DNA from: Streptomyces sp. NRRL F-5122
GTDB lineage: Bacteria; Actinomycetota; Actinomycetes; Streptomycetales; Streptomycetaceae
DNA: 64,000 nucleotides
Direction: 5' to 3'
Assembly: GCF_001507435.1 (NCBI RefSeq)
Contig: NZ_LMWH01000233.1
Location: forward strand, 1 to 64,000
Part shown: in pieces, positions 8,151 to 17,338 of the stretch
Position numbering within the stretch: position 1 is the first letter of the stretch
How the letters are laid out: every line of letters starts with the position of its first letter
Notes under the pieces: generated by a model
The model's database searches: none
The model's input: the letters and a program-made list of their open reading frames with translations, nothing else
Told to the model about the DNA's origin: nothing
Position numbers and translations under genes: made by a program

Positions 8151-9301
8151 GTCAGCACCTCCAGTCGGCCGACCCACTTGGTCTGGAGCACACCGGGCCG
8201 GTTCGGGGCGATGAGACGCACCGGGTAGCCGTGGTCGGGGGACAGTTCCTCGCCATTGAGACGGAGTGCCAGCAGGGTCAGCGGATCGCGGGCGTGTTCG
8301 TGCCCCATCTCGGAGACCCGGTAGCCGCCCCGGGTCTGCAGCGAGACCACCCGTACTCGCGCATGCGGCGGGGCACCCGCTAGCTCCAGGAGGTCCACGA
8401 CCCGGGCTCCCGTCCAGTGCGCCGACTTGCTCCACCCCTCCACACAGGCGATCGGCAGCTCCACCTCGTGCTGCGGCAGGCCGCGCAGCTCGTCCAGGGT
8501 CAGCGTGTACGGCCTCGGCCCGGCGACCGTCAGGCGGTAGCGCTCGGCCGGAATCGCTCCGACTCCGGCCGCGACGGCGGTCCGATTGACCGGCAGGCCC
8601 TGCGGGCCGTGGTCCGGATGGCGCGGGGCGAGCAGGTCGAGGTCCTTCAGAGGGGTGAAGGACTGGCCCACGGTGGTCACCGTGACCGCGCCGACCGCCG
8701 CCGCCACCGCGGCGAGGAGCGAGCGGCGGTCGGGGCCGTCCTCCTCCGGCAGGGCCGTGGTGCCCGGCGACCGGCGGCTCCAATGGGCCCGGATCTCGGG
8801 AGCCTTGACCGCGATGTGCAGGAGCAGCGATCCGGTCACCAGCCAGGCCACGGCGTAGTGCACCGGTACGAAGGAGAAGGGCCACGGATACCACTGCACG
8901 GTGTTCAGCAGGCCCGTGGCCACTTCGAAGAGGGCCGCCCCGACGAGCACGGCCACCGACAACCGCTCCAGCGCGTGCCGCACCGACCGCACCGGCGGCC
9001 AGGCGAACAGCCGCGGATAGACCGTCCACAACTTGGCAAGCAGCAGCGGGATCGCCGCGATGCCCGAGGCGACGTGCAGCCCTTGGGTCAGCCGGTAACC
9101 CCACGCCGGGCGGCTCGGCAGATCGTCGGCGGCCCAGCCGGGCGGATGCTGCAGCACGTGGCTGATCAGGCCGGTGACGAAACAGACGGCGAAGGCGAGG
9201 CCCAGCCATCTGCCGATCGAAGTCGCCGTGCGCGGGTCGTGCAGCCTGCCCCTGAACACCGGCGGAAACGTACGCGATCTCATGTCACCCATCACAGCCA
9301 C
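8147..9301 (-). CDS. membrane cytochrome-b-like / sulfite-oxidase-type molybdopterin fusion protein
   Basis: About 384 residues. The N-terminal half has four membrane segments with histidines suited to heme ligation (H48, H76, H148, H162). A further hydrophobic stretch preceded by an Arg pair (192-193) leads to an external domain of the sulfite-oxidase/YedY molybdopterin type. That domain has the Mo-ligand Cys C286 in IACVEGWS and a NRPGVLQTKWVG C-terminal block. Electron flow between quinone or heme and the Mo site is the family expectation; the substrate is unknown. The start is uncertain: GTG 9301, ATG 9292 and ATG 9283 are all in frame and none has a strong ribosome site. Confidence 0.85.
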   Translation of the reverse strand: MAVMGDMRSRTFPPVFRGRLHDPRTATSIGRWLGLAFAVCFVTGLISHVLQHPPGWAADDLPSRPAWGYRLTQGLHVASGIAAIPLLLAKLWTVYPRLFAWPPVRSVRHALERLSVAVLVGAALFEVATGLLNTVQWYPWPFSFVPVHYAVAWLVTGSLLLHIAVKAPEIRAHWSRRSPGTTALPEEDGPDRRSLLAAVAAAVGAVTVTTVGQSFTPLKDLDLLAPRHPDHGPQGLPVNRTAVAAGVGAIPAERYRLTVAGPRPYTLTLDELRGLPQHEVELPIACVEGWSKSAHWTGARVVDLLELAGAPPHARVRVVSLQTRGGYRVSEMGHEHARDPLTLLALRLNGEELSPDHGYPVRLIAPNRPGVLQTKWVGRLEVLT

Positions 9302-9553
9302 CGCAAGGCCGCCCAGGAATGCCCGAGCCCCTTACGGAACACGAACATCGGCGCCGGCACGGCCACCGCGCGGGCGCCGGGGGTCCTCACCCGTCCGGCG
9401 CGCACGGCGCGGACGGCGCGGACGGGGAGGGTTCCGGCGTGTACCCCGGTCGCCTCCCGGGCCCCTCTCCACCGCATCGTGGGTAACGAGCCTCACAGGA
9501 ATTCATCCTCGAAAGCTGGACAGGGGCAGAAAGAGCTACGGGAAGGCACCCCT

Positions 9554-10948
9554 GTGACGACGACTGCACACGATCCACGTGACATGGCTGCGACGAGCCA
9601 CCGGACAAGCCGTTTCCTGCGGCGCCTCACCGTCGCCACCGGCGGCGGAATGTTCATCGACGGGTTCGTCTTCGCTTCGGTGGCGTCAGCCCTGGCCGGC
9701 ACGGCGATGGCCCGTGACATCGGTGTCACCTCGACGTGGAACTCGCTGATCTCGTCGTCGACCCTCATCGGCACGTTCTTCGGCGGGCTGTGCCTCGGTT
9801 ACGTCACCGACCGGGTCGGCCGCAGGCCCATGTTCACCATCGACCTTTCGGTCTTCCTCGGCTGTGCCGTGCTGATGTTCTTCGTGACGGCCGCCTGGCA
9901 GGTGTTCGTCCTCGGCCTGGTCATGGGACTCGCGGTCGGTGCCGACTATTCGATCGGGTCACCGCTGCTCGCCGAGTTCGCGCCCACCGGCAAACGCGGC
10001 AACTACCTCGGCATCCTCGAGATCCTGTGGAACGTCGGCTACGTCGTCGCGTACCTCGTCGGCTATCTGGTCAACACGAACTGGCCGGACGCCTGGCACT
10101 ACACGCTCGCCGCCAGCGCGATCCCCGCCGTCGCGTGTCTGCTGATCCGGCACGGACTGCCCGAATCGCCCCGCTGGCTGATCTCCAAGGGGCGGCACGA
10201 GGAGGCCGTCGACATCGTCGAGCAGGACCTCGGGGTGTCGATGGACACCGAGGACTGGCGCGACGAGCAGGCGGAGGAGACCCGCTACCGGGAGTTGTTC
10301 TCGCCCGACTACCTCCGGCGCACGGTGTTCACATGCGTCTTCTGGATCTGCATCGTCCTGCCGTACTTCGCGCTCACGTTCTTCCAGCCGACCGTGCTCA
10401 GGGCGATAGGGCTCGGCGGCAGCGCGCTGGCGGGCGCGCTGCTCGGCACCTTCATCGCACTGGTCGGCGCCGCGACCGGGTGGTTCCTTGTCGACCGGGT
10501 GGGACGGCGGACCATTCTGATCTGGCCCATGTTCGGCTGTGCGCTGGCGCTGTTCCTGGTGGCGCTGGGCTCGTTCCTGCCGGTGTGGCTCACGACGGTG
10601 TGCTTCTTCGGCTACCTGCTCTCGTACGGGATCATGAGCATCCTGCCCGGCGTCTACCCCGAAGAGGTCTTTCCGACGTCGATCCGTACCTCGGGCGTGG
10701 GCTTGGCGTCCGCGGCCAGCCGGATCGGCGCCGCCATCGGCACGTTCCTGCTGCCCCTCTCGCTCGACCACCTCGGCCTGAGCTGGTCGATGGTGTTCAT
10801 GGGCGTCGTGTCACTGATCGGCGGGGTCACGTCCCTGATGTGGGCACCGGAGACCAACAACGTGCGGCTGACGCAGTCCGGCCACCGGCAGGCGGACGGC
10901 AAGGGCTGGTGGGTGAAGGGCGCGCTGGTGCCCCAGCGACAGGGCTGA
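9554..10948 (+). CDS. MFS transporter, sugar/metabolite:H+ symporter type
   Basis: 464 residues with twelve predicted membrane segments. It has the loop 2-3 motif GYVTDRVGRRP and the sugar-porter signature PESPRWLISKG after segment 6. The repeat of the loop motif between segments 8 and 9 is DRVGRRT. The N-terminal GGGMFIDGF resembles metabolite:proton symporters for aromatic acids or polyols; the substrate is not determinable. I chose GTG 9554 because GGAAGG lies 9 bases upstream (9539-9544). It is a monocistronic gene with a terminator directly behind it. Confidence 0.9.
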   Translation: MTTTAHDPRDMAATSHRTSRFLRRLTVATGGGMFIDGFVFASVASALAGTAMARDIGVTSTWNSLISSSTLIGTFFGGLCLGYVTDRVGRRPMFTIDLSVFLGCAVLMFFVTAAWQVFVLGLVMGLAVGADYSIGSPLLAEFAPTGKRGNYLGILEILWNVGYVVAYLVGYLVNTNWPDAWHYTLAASAIPAVACLLIRHGLPESPRWLISKGRHEEAVDIVEQDLGVSMDTEDWRDEQAEETRYRELFSPDYLRRTVFTCVFWICIVLPYFALTFFQPTVLRAIGLGGSALAGALLGTFIALVGAATGWFLVDRVGRRTILIWPMFGCALALFLVALGSFLPVWLTTVCFFGYLLSYGIMSILPGVYPEEVFPTSIRTSGVGLASAASRIGAAIGTFLLPLSLDHLGLSWSMVFMGVVSLIGGVTSLMWAPETNNVRLTQSGHRQADGKGWWVKGALVPQRQG

Positions 10949-10953
10949 CCACG

Positions 10954-10991
10954 GCTCTCGCCGTGCTGCGGATCCGCGGCACGGCGAGGGC
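10954..10991. terminator. long hairpin between convergent transporter genes
   Basis: Left arm 10954-10970, GATC loop, right arm 10975-10991: about 17 paired bases with two G-T wobbles. It sits 5 bp after the MFS stop and 26 bp before the end of the convergent antiporter gene, and is likely bidirectional. Confidence 0.75.
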
Positions 10992-11017
10992 CCGGTTATG
11001 CGCAGCGCGGACCGCGC

Positions 11018-12604
11018 TCAGCCGTCGGCACGCAGGCTGCTCTCCTCGAGGTCGAGTTCGCGCTGGATCCGGCGGCGGGTGGCGTTGCTGATCTTGTTGG
11101 CTTCGTAGAGGCGCTGGAGCTCGGCGGCCTCGATGGCGATGAGTGTCCGGCGGATCTCGCGGTAGGCGTCGGCGGGACGGGCGTCGGGGTCGGTGTGGTG
11201 GGCGTCCTCGGCCTGGTGGATACGCGCTTCCAGATGGCGACGGGCCTGTTTCACGGCGGACTCGGAGGCGGCGCCCAGATCGGCGAGCTGATCCAGGTCG
11301 CCGAGCTGTCTGAGCTCTTCGAGAGCGGCCTTCGCGATGTGCCGACGGGTCCGGGCCTCCTCACGGGCGGTGTGCTCCGGCTCCAGGGCGATGCCGGAAC
11401 GGCGGACCACGGGGGCGAGGGTGAACCCCTGGAAGACCACGGTGAGCGCGATGGTCCCGGTGGTGAGCGTGAGGATGAGCGCCCGGTGCGGCAGGGGCGC
11501 TCCCGTGTGGGTGGTCAGGGGAATCGCCAGCGCCGCGGCCAGCGGCATGACGCCCCGGGTACCCGCCCAGGACAGGACGGCCGGAACGCGCCAGGACGGC
11601 CGCCCGTCCCCCTCCTGTTTCCGGTACCGGATCAGGGCGGACAGTGGGAAAAGCCACAGCAGGCGGATCGTCAGCACCGTCAGTGCGATCACCGGCACCC
11701 ACAGCGGCCAGCCCCGCTCGTCATGCGCAAGCTGCCTGACGACGGAGGGAAGCTCGAGGCCGATGAGTGCGAAGACGACGCTCTCCAGCAGGAACGTCAC
11801 CGTGTCGTAGACGGCGTGGACCTGGAGGCGGATGGGGGCGTTGCTGAATCTGCGGCCGGTGCTGCCGAGGACGACCCCGGCGACGATGACGGCGGTCACG
11901 CCGGAGGCGTGCGACTGCTCCGCGACGACGTACGAGGCATATGGAGTGACCAGCGCGATGACGGTCTCCAGCACGGGGTCCTCGGTCCGCCTGCGGATGA
12001 GCGTCACCACTGCGGCGACCGCCGCACCGATCAGTGCTCCTCCGCCCGCAAGGATCAGGAACTGCTCGACGGTCCCGGACACGGTTATGACGCTGCCGGA
12101 CACCACGGTGGCCACCGCGACCTTGTACAGGACCAGGGATGTGGCGTCGTTGAACAGGCTCTCCGCCTGCACCATGGCCTGCACGCGCGGAGGGAGGGAC
12201 AGGCGCCGGCCGAGCGCGGTGACGGCGACGGGGTCGGTGCTGGCGAGGACCGAGCCGAGGATGAACGCGGTCGCGGCGGTGAGCGGGGTGATCGCCCGTG
12301 CGACGTATCCGACGGCGACCGCCGAGGCGACGACCAGGCCGAAGACGAGACCGGTCACCGGCCGCCAGACGGTGCGCAGATCGCGGACGGAGATGTCGCC
12401 GGCCGCGGCGAAGAGCAGGGGCGGCAGCACCAGCACATTGATCACGTGCGGCGGCAGGCGGACTTCGGGAACCCAGGGCATCAGCCCGACGAGCACCCCG
12501 GCGACCACAAGGAGCGAGGGGGCGGGCAGGCTCCAGCGCCGGGCACCGGTCGCCACGGCCGTGGCCAGGACCACGAGCAGCAGAATGACGATCAGGCCGG
12601 TCAT
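11018..12604 (-). CDS. CPA1-family Na+/H+ antiporter
   Basis: 528 residues. The first ~400 form about twelve membrane segments with the CPA1 ion-binding signature ESLFNDATSLVLY at about 147-159 and a conserved Arg-containing segment later (SWAGTRGVMPLAAALAIP). The last ~120 residues are a charged cytoplasmic tail with helical, coiled-coil-like character (EEARTRRHIAKAALEEL). The family exchanges Na+ (or K+) for protons and supports pH and salt homeostasis. ATG 12604 starts directly at the first membrane segment. It stands alone; the 270 bp upstream to the cysteine desulfurase end hold nothing I can identify. Confidence 0.92.
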   Translation of the reverse strand: MTGLIVILLLVVLATAVATGARRWSLPAPSLLVVAGVLVGLMPWVPEVRLPPHVINVLVLPPLLFAAAGDISVRDLRTVWRPVTGLVFGLVVASAVAVGYVARAITPLTAATAFILGSVLASTDPVAVTALGRRLSLPPRVQAMVQAESLFNDATSLVLYKVAVATVVSGSVITVSGTVEQFLILAGGGALIGAAVAAVVTLIRRRTEDPVLETVIALVTPYASYVVAEQSHASGVTAVIVAGVVLGSTGRRFSNAPIRLQVHAVYDTVTFLLESVVFALIGLELPSVVRQLAHDERGWPLWVPVIALTVLTIRLLWLFPLSALIRYRKQEGDGRPSWRVPAVLSWAGTRGVMPLAAALAIPLTTHTGAPLPHRALILTLTTGTIALTVVFQGFTLAPVVRRSGIALEPEHTAREEARTRRHIAKAALEELRQLGDLDQLADLGAASESAVKQARRHLEARIHQAEDAHHTDPDARPADAYREIRRTLIAIEAAELQRLYEANKISNATRRRIQRELDLEESSLRADG

Positions 12605-12874
12605 GGCGCGTCCCCGGTGCTTTCGACTGGTTTCCTACCCTCTGACCAGGTACTTCATCAAAGTAGTCGACCGTGGGCGATGATGCAGCCGACGTCGGGC
12701 GGCGACCGTCGGGAACTCGGCGGACGCCGCGCCTGCGTCCCTGTCCATGGTGCAGAACCGCAGGGAGCCGGTCGCGTCGATGCGGTCGGGCGGAGTGACT
12801 CGACCGGGCGTCCGGCGTCGGGCGCCCAGGCAGCCGCTGCCGGTCGGGCGGGCAGTGCCGGCGAGCCGGCGTGC

Positions 12875-14062
12875 TCACCGCCTGCTCCCGGCGACTGCCG
12901 GGACGGCGCGGACGAGTACGCGGGCCGCGGTCGCGACGTCCTGCGCCGTGCTCCAGCGGCCGAGCGTCAGCCGCAACGCCCCGAGTGCCCGGTCGGGGTC
13001 CTGACCCATGGCGGTCAGAACGGGCGAGGGGGTGTGGGTGCCGCTGTGACAGGCGGAGCCCGTGGCGGCGGCGATGCCGGGGGCCGCTTGAAGAACCTCG
13101 TGTCCGCGCGTGCCGTCGATGCCGACGTTCAGCGTGTTCGGCAGTCGCCGCAGGTCGGGGCCGTTGAGGTGCACTCGGCCGGGCAGGGCGTCGGCGAGGC
13201 GGGCGTGCAGTTCGTCGCGCAGCGCCCGGATCCGGGACGGGGCCCCGTCGGAGAGTTCGTCGGCGGCGAGTTGAGCCGCCGCGCCGAGGGCGACGGCGAG
13301 TGCGGTGTTCTCGGTGCCGGCGCGCAGTCCGCGCTCCTGGCCTCCGCCGTAGACGACCGGCTCAAGCCGTACGCCGTCACGCACCCAGAGGGCGGCAATT
13401 CCCTTGGGCGCGTACATCTTGTGGCCGACGACGGTGAGCAGATCCACGCCGAGGCCGGTGACGTCGAGCGGGATCCTTCCGGCGGCCTGGGCGGCGTCGC
13501 AGTGGAACAGGGCGCCGTGGGCGTGGGTGCGGGCGGCGAGTTCGGGGATCGGCTGGAGGGCACCGGTCTCGTTGTTGGCGGCCATCACCGACACCAGCAC
13601 GGTGTCCGGCCCCAGGGCATCACTCAGGGCACCGGGGTCGACAAGGCCCTCGCCGTCGACGGGCAACACGGTCACGCGGGCGCCGTGCAGCCGCTCCAGG
13701 GCCCGGCACGAGGCGAGGACCGCGGGATGCTCGGTGGCCTGGGTGACGAGGTGCGGGCGGCGGCTCCCGGAGGCGAGGACGGCGCCACGCAGCGCGAGCA
13801 GGTCCGCCTCGGAGCCGGACGCGGTGAAGACGATTCCTTCCGGGCGGGCGCCGATCAGCGCGGCCACCTGGGCGCGGGCCTGCGCCAGGGCGGTGCGGGG
13901 CTGTGCGCCGTAGGGGTGGCCGCTGGACGGGTTGCCGAAGAAGCGGGTCAGGTGCGGCAGCATCGCCGCGGCGACACGCGGGTCGACGGGCGTGGTCGCG
14001 TTGTAGTCGAGATAGACGGGGCCGCCGGCCAGACCGGGGTGCGGCGCGGGAAGCTGGGTCAT
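12875..14062 (-). CDS. cysteine desulfurase-family PLP enzyme
   Basis: 395-residue class V aminotransferase-fold protein. It begins VYLDYNATTPVDP and has the PLP lysine K215 in VVGHKMYAPKG. The mobile catalytic Cys is C338 in ATGSACHSGTHTPSPVL, the form seen in IscS/NifS-like group I enzymes. It would release sulfur from L-cysteine as an enzyme persulfide. No iscU, sufB or tRNA-thiolation gene is adjacent. The only partner is the upstream rhodanese-like gene, whose stop overlaps its ATG (ATGA). That pairing suggests a dedicated sulfur-transfer role; a DndA-like or selenocysteine-lyase role cannot be excluded. Confidence 0.9.
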   Translation of the reverse strand: MTQLPAPHPGLAGGPVYLDYNATTPVDPRVAAAMLPHLTRFFGNPSSGHPYGAQPRTALAQARAQVAALIGARPEGIVFTASGSEADLLALRGAVLASGSRRPHLVTQATEHPAVLASCRALERLHGARVTVLPVDGEGLVDPGALSDALGPDTVLVSVMAANNETGALQPIPELAARTHAHGALFHCDAAQAAGRIPLDVTGLGVDLLTVVGHKMYAPKGIAALWVRDGVRLEPVVYGGGQERGLRAGTENTALAVALGAAAQLAADELSDGAPSRIRALRDELHARLADALPGRVHLNGPDLRRLPNTLNVGIDGTRGHEVLQAAPGIAAATGSACHSGTHTPSPVLTAMGQDPDRALGALRLTLGRWSTAQDVATAARVLVRAVPAVAGSRR

Positions 14063-14571
14063 GTGGTCGCCCCTGCGCTCGAAGGCACGTCCTCGGCCGG
14101 CCGCCGTTCGAGCATCCCGTCGTCGAACCGGAAGGTGCTGCAGACGCCGTCGGCGAGGAGTCGGGCGGCGGCGTAGGCATGGTCGCGGTACTCCCCTCGG
14201 CGGGAGCCGACGGCCTCAGGGTCCTCGGGGAGTTCGCCGCTGCGGTCGGCGACTTGGTCCGCGGGGGCCAAGAGGGCGCCGGGGACGTGGCCGGCGAGGC
14301 GCTCCTCCACCGGGCGCACGTCCGGCGCGGATGCTTCCCGGCGTCGACGCGGGCGCAGGGACTGCCGGGGGTGACCTACCGGCCGTCGTCGCCGAGGTAC
14401 GTGGTGCGGGCTGCGGCAACGGCGAACTCCCCTGGTGCCCTTGGGCAACGGGGCAAAGGACTGGGCGACGTCCTCGCCGGTGAGCCGTCGGTGGATGCGT
14501 ACGCCCTCGGGGCGGGTGACGACGCACCCGGCCTGGTCGGGGATCTGCCGGCGCGCGGAAATGTTGGCCAT
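14059..14571 (-). pseudogene. rhodanese-like gene, apparently frameshifted
   Basis: One open frame of 170 codons runs from ATG 14571 (GGAAAG ribosome site) to a stop overlapping the cysteine desulfurase start. Its last ~85 residues look like a rhodanese domain: DVRPVEERLAGHVPGALLAP, then GEYRDHAYAAARLLADG and FDDGMLE. Residues 1-45 also have normal GC-rich third positions. In the middle, about residues 48-85, the frame is Arg/Pro-rich while another frame reads EFAVAAARTTYLGDDGR and ends at TAG 14376-14378. This suggests one or more indels, or two fused remnants. The expected rhodanese Cys loop is not recognisable. It could be a sequencing error rather than decay. Confidence 0.45.
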
Positions 14572-14816
14572 TCTTCACTTTCCGGTATAAAGAGTCATGA
14601 GTGGCGAATGCGCGCCGACAGGCAAGGCGCCGGATCCGATCAGGCCGGCCCGTCCGGCCCCGACGTGGAGCGGCGGGTGACGGGTCGCAGAGACGCCCAC
14701 CCGTGCGTGAGGCACCGGTGCCGGCGGCAGTCGGCCGACAATCGCGCATCGAATCGTCGCGGCAACCATGCGGACGGTTCTCTCCCAGGACCATCGGGGG
14801 CCGGTGTTTCCGTGTG

Positions 14817-14840
14817 CCGGAGAGGCCGAGGCCTCTCCGG
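14817..14840. promoter_or_regulatory. perfect inverted repeat upstream of the PP2C phosphatase gene
   Basis: 24-bp palindrome with arms CCGGAGAGGCC and GGCCTCTCCGG around a 2-bp centre, ending 40 bp before the phosphatase start at 14881. It can form a hairpin with a 10-bp stem and CGAG loop. With no plus-strand gene upstream to terminate, an operator or 5'-leader element is more likely than a terminator. The rest of the 14572-14880 gap shows a GTATAAAG stretch at about 14584, probably part of the minus-strand promoter. Confidence 0.45.
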
Positions 14841-14880
14841 GTGCTTGTTCCGTGAGGTGAAGGGCGGCGCGGTGGAGGGC

Positions 14881-16620
14881 ATGAGGCTCGGCGGTGAGCG
14901 CGAGTGGCGGCTGTCAGGGGCCGAGCCGGGTCTGTGGCAGCAGGTCGTCGAGCAGTTGGCCATGGCCGTGGCCGTGGTGGACCAGGCGGGACGAGTCGTC
15001 GCGGTCAACCCGGCTGCAGAACGACTGCTGGGGCGCCCGGCGGCGGCGATGTACGGACAGGATCTGCATGATCTGTGCCATCGGGATCCGGGAGGCGCCA
15101 GGATCCCGCGAGAGCGCTGCCCACTGCTGCGGGCGCTGGTCGAGGGGCGTCCGGCACGCGGGAACGACGACAGTTGCCTGCGGGGTGACGGACGACTGGT
15201 CCCGGTCTCCTGGTCGGTGTCGCCCTTGTCGCAGGGAGGCACCTTGAATGGCGGCGTCGTGCTGTTCGCCGAGACCGCCGCCGGCCGCGGTGCACGGTGG
15301 GAACACGCAGAGCGTGCGGAACAGGCGGAACGAGCCGCCCATACGACTGCTCTGGAGAGTCTCACTGCGCGGCTGACACTCGTCGCGGAGATTACCGACG
15401 TACTCGGTCAGACCCTGGAGGTCGACGAGGCGCTCGCCCGATTGGGTCTTCTCCTGGTTCCCCGCCTGGCCGACTGGGCTGCGGTGGACCTCCGGGTCGG
15501 CTCCCGCCAGGTGCACCGGGTGGCGGTGACCGGCCCCGAAGGCCGCGTCGCTCGACTGGAGGACTGGCGGGGCCCCCTTCCACACGGCAGGGGGCGGACC
15601 GGCTCGCCACTGGTTCGGGTACTGAACGGCGGCGATCCGGTCCTGCAGAACCGGGTGGACATGGAGGCGCCGCCCGACTCCCCTCTGGCCACCGTCCACA
15701 GTGAGTTCGTCAGGGTTGCCGGTGCGACGTCCGCCATCGTGGTGCCGTTGGGCGCCGGACGGCACGTCACCGGTGCCCTCACATTGGTGCGCACAGACCC
15801 GGCACATCCCTTCGGGGCCGGCGATGTGGACGTGGTGAGCGACATCGGCCGCCGGGTCGGCCTGGTCATCGACAACGCCCGCCGGTTCGGCCGGCAGCGC
15901 GCGGTCGCCGAGGCCATGCAACGCAACCTCCTGCCTCCGCTGCCCCGGCACGGGCGGATGCAGTTGGCGGCCCGGTACCAGCCCGCTCCGGCCGGCTCGC
16001 AGGTCGGTGGCGACTGGTACGACGCGTTCACGCTGAGGGACGGCACGCTCGCCCTGGTCGTCGGCGACGTCGTGGGCCACGACCTGACCGCCGCGGCCGG
16101 GATGGCGCAGCTGCACGGCATCCTGCGCTCCCTCGCCTGGGACCACACCGGACCGCCCGGCGCCGTCGTGGACCGCCTCGACGAGGCCATGCCCGCCATC
16201 ACCATCGTGTCGATGGCCACCCTCGTCCTCGCCCGGGTGACAGGCCCGGCCAGGGGCCCCTGGACCCTGCACTGGACCAGTGCGGGACACCCACCGCCCC
16301 TGCTGCTGACGCCTGACGGGAACGCGCAGTACCTCGAAAACGGGCAGGGACTGCTCCTCGGAGCGCGCCTGGGACCCATGGATCCCCGGCCGAGCGCCGT
16401 CCAGGCCCTACTGCCGGGGGCCACGCTCCTGTTCTACACCGACGGCCTGATCGAGGTCCCCGGCAGTTCCCTCGACACCGGCTTCGACCGGCTGCGCGGC
16501 CATGCTCTCGCACTCGCCCACGAACCGTTGGACACGCTGTGCGACAAGTTGTCGGCCCGGATGTCTCCCGGCAGCACCGACGACATCGCCCTGCTCGCCC
16601 TGCGCCTGCCCCAGCAGTGA
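14881..16620 (+). CDS. PAS-GAF-PP2C (SpoIIE-type) serine/threonine phosphatase
   Basis: 579 residues. A PAS domain (about 15-130) contains VVDQAGRVVAVNPAAERLLG, a short Arg/Glu helix links on, and a GAF domain (about 165-325) follows. The SpoIIE/PP2C domain (about 345-579) has the metal-binding GGDWYDAF, GDVVGHDLTAAAGMAQ and the C-terminal GSTDDIALLAL. Such proteins dephosphorylate anti-anti-sigma proteins in response to a signal bound by PAS or GAF. No anti-sigma or STAS gene is adjacent, so its partner is elsewhere. The start is uncertain: ATG 14881 is the conservative choice, and GTG 14857 and 14872 are in frame. Confidence 0.9.
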   Translation: MRLGGEREWRLSGAEPGLWQQVVEQLAMAVAVVDQAGRVVAVNPAAERLLGRPAAAMYGQDLHDLCHRDPGGARIPRERCPLLRALVEGRPARGNDDSCLRGDGRLVPVSWSVSPLSQGGTLNGGVVLFAETAAGRGARWEHAERAEQAERAAHTTALESLTARLTLVAEITDVLGQTLEVDEALARLGLLLVPRLADWAAVDLRVGSRQVHRVAVTGPEGRVARLEDWRGPLPHGRGRTGSPLVRVLNGGDPVLQNRVDMEAPPDSPLATVHSEFVRVAGATSAIVVPLGAGRHVTGALTLVRTDPAHPFGAGDVDVVSDIGRRVGLVIDNARRFGRQRAVAEAMQRNLLPPLPRHGRMQLAARYQPAPAGSQVGGDWYDAFTLRDGTLALVVGDVVGHDLTAAAGMAQLHGILRSLAWDHTGPPGAVVDRLDEAMPAITIVSMATLVLARVTGPARGPWTLHWTSAGHPPPLLLTPDGNAQYLENGQGLLLGARLGPMDPRPSAVQALLPGATLLFYTDGLIEVPGSSLDTGFDRLRGHALALAHEPLDTLCDKLSARMSPGSTDDIALLALRLPQQ

Positions 16621-17338
16621 CCCAAGGCCGACGGGTGAGCGATGAACGTGACGGGGACCAGACACGGCGGCTGCGCTACTGCGACATCTCGTTGCCGACG
16701 CACTTCGCCCCGGCTTCTCTCTGCTGACCGCGGAGGCCATCACCTTCACCGCACGCGTCTACGGGGTCCCATCGAGGGCCTGGTCCCACGCCCATGGACC
16801 GCGACCGCAGCCCCGCGTACAGATCGGCCAGCTCCTGCAGACGGCCCTCGACCTGACCGCGTGTCAGCAGTCGACGCATCCGCCCCACCTGGCCGCTGCC
16901 GCCGATCCCGCCTTCCGCCTCAGTACGAGCGAACTCCTGGCCTCCGAAGAACGCCGTCGGCCGAGGAGACGTATCGGAGCCGATCGACGACGAAGGTGCG
17001 GAGGGACAGCCGGCGGCACTGCGCGGGCCGAGCATCTGAAGCAGCGTCGCGTACGGCACTGCGTCACAGGACACGCTCCTGCGGGAAGCTCCGGGACGAT
17101 CTCCACGGCAACCGGACGGGTCGAGGCGCAGGAGCTCCCTCGGAGTGCCTCGGACATCGTCGGCACCCGCTCGGCGCATGACACCTCGACCTCCCACGGC
17201 GACGCCGTGCCCCTTCATCAAGCGGTGCCACTCCGCCTGCCCCACGAACCGCACCCACACCTGGGAGTTTCAGCTGGAGAGGCAGGGGCACACGGTTACA
17301 AACAGTGCATATCGGATAAATGTAGGGTGGTCGGTCGT
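16621..17338. other. 718-bp stretch without a convincing gene
   Basis: Open frames exist on both strands (for example 16676-17260 on minus) but none has a recognisable fold or consistent third-position GC. A minus-strand segment near 16800-16890 (RRLLTRGQVEGRLQELADLYAG) faintly resembles the start of an acyltransferase-type protein and may be a decayed remnant. The last ~70 bases before 17339 are AT-richer (TGCATATCGGATAAATG) and probably hold the promoter of the next gene. Confidence 0.4.

Noticed and set aside
8417..9553. N-terminal extension of the MFS transporter and other plus-strand frames
   Set aside because: They run antisense to the molybdopterin oxidoreductase; the MFS fold and ribosome site begin at 9554.
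16676..17260. A 194-codon minus-strand frame after the phosphatase gene
   Set aside because: Only a short segment (RRLLTRGQVEGRLQELADLYAG) looks protein-like; the rest is not. At best it is a decayed remnant, so it is described as gene-poor DNA.
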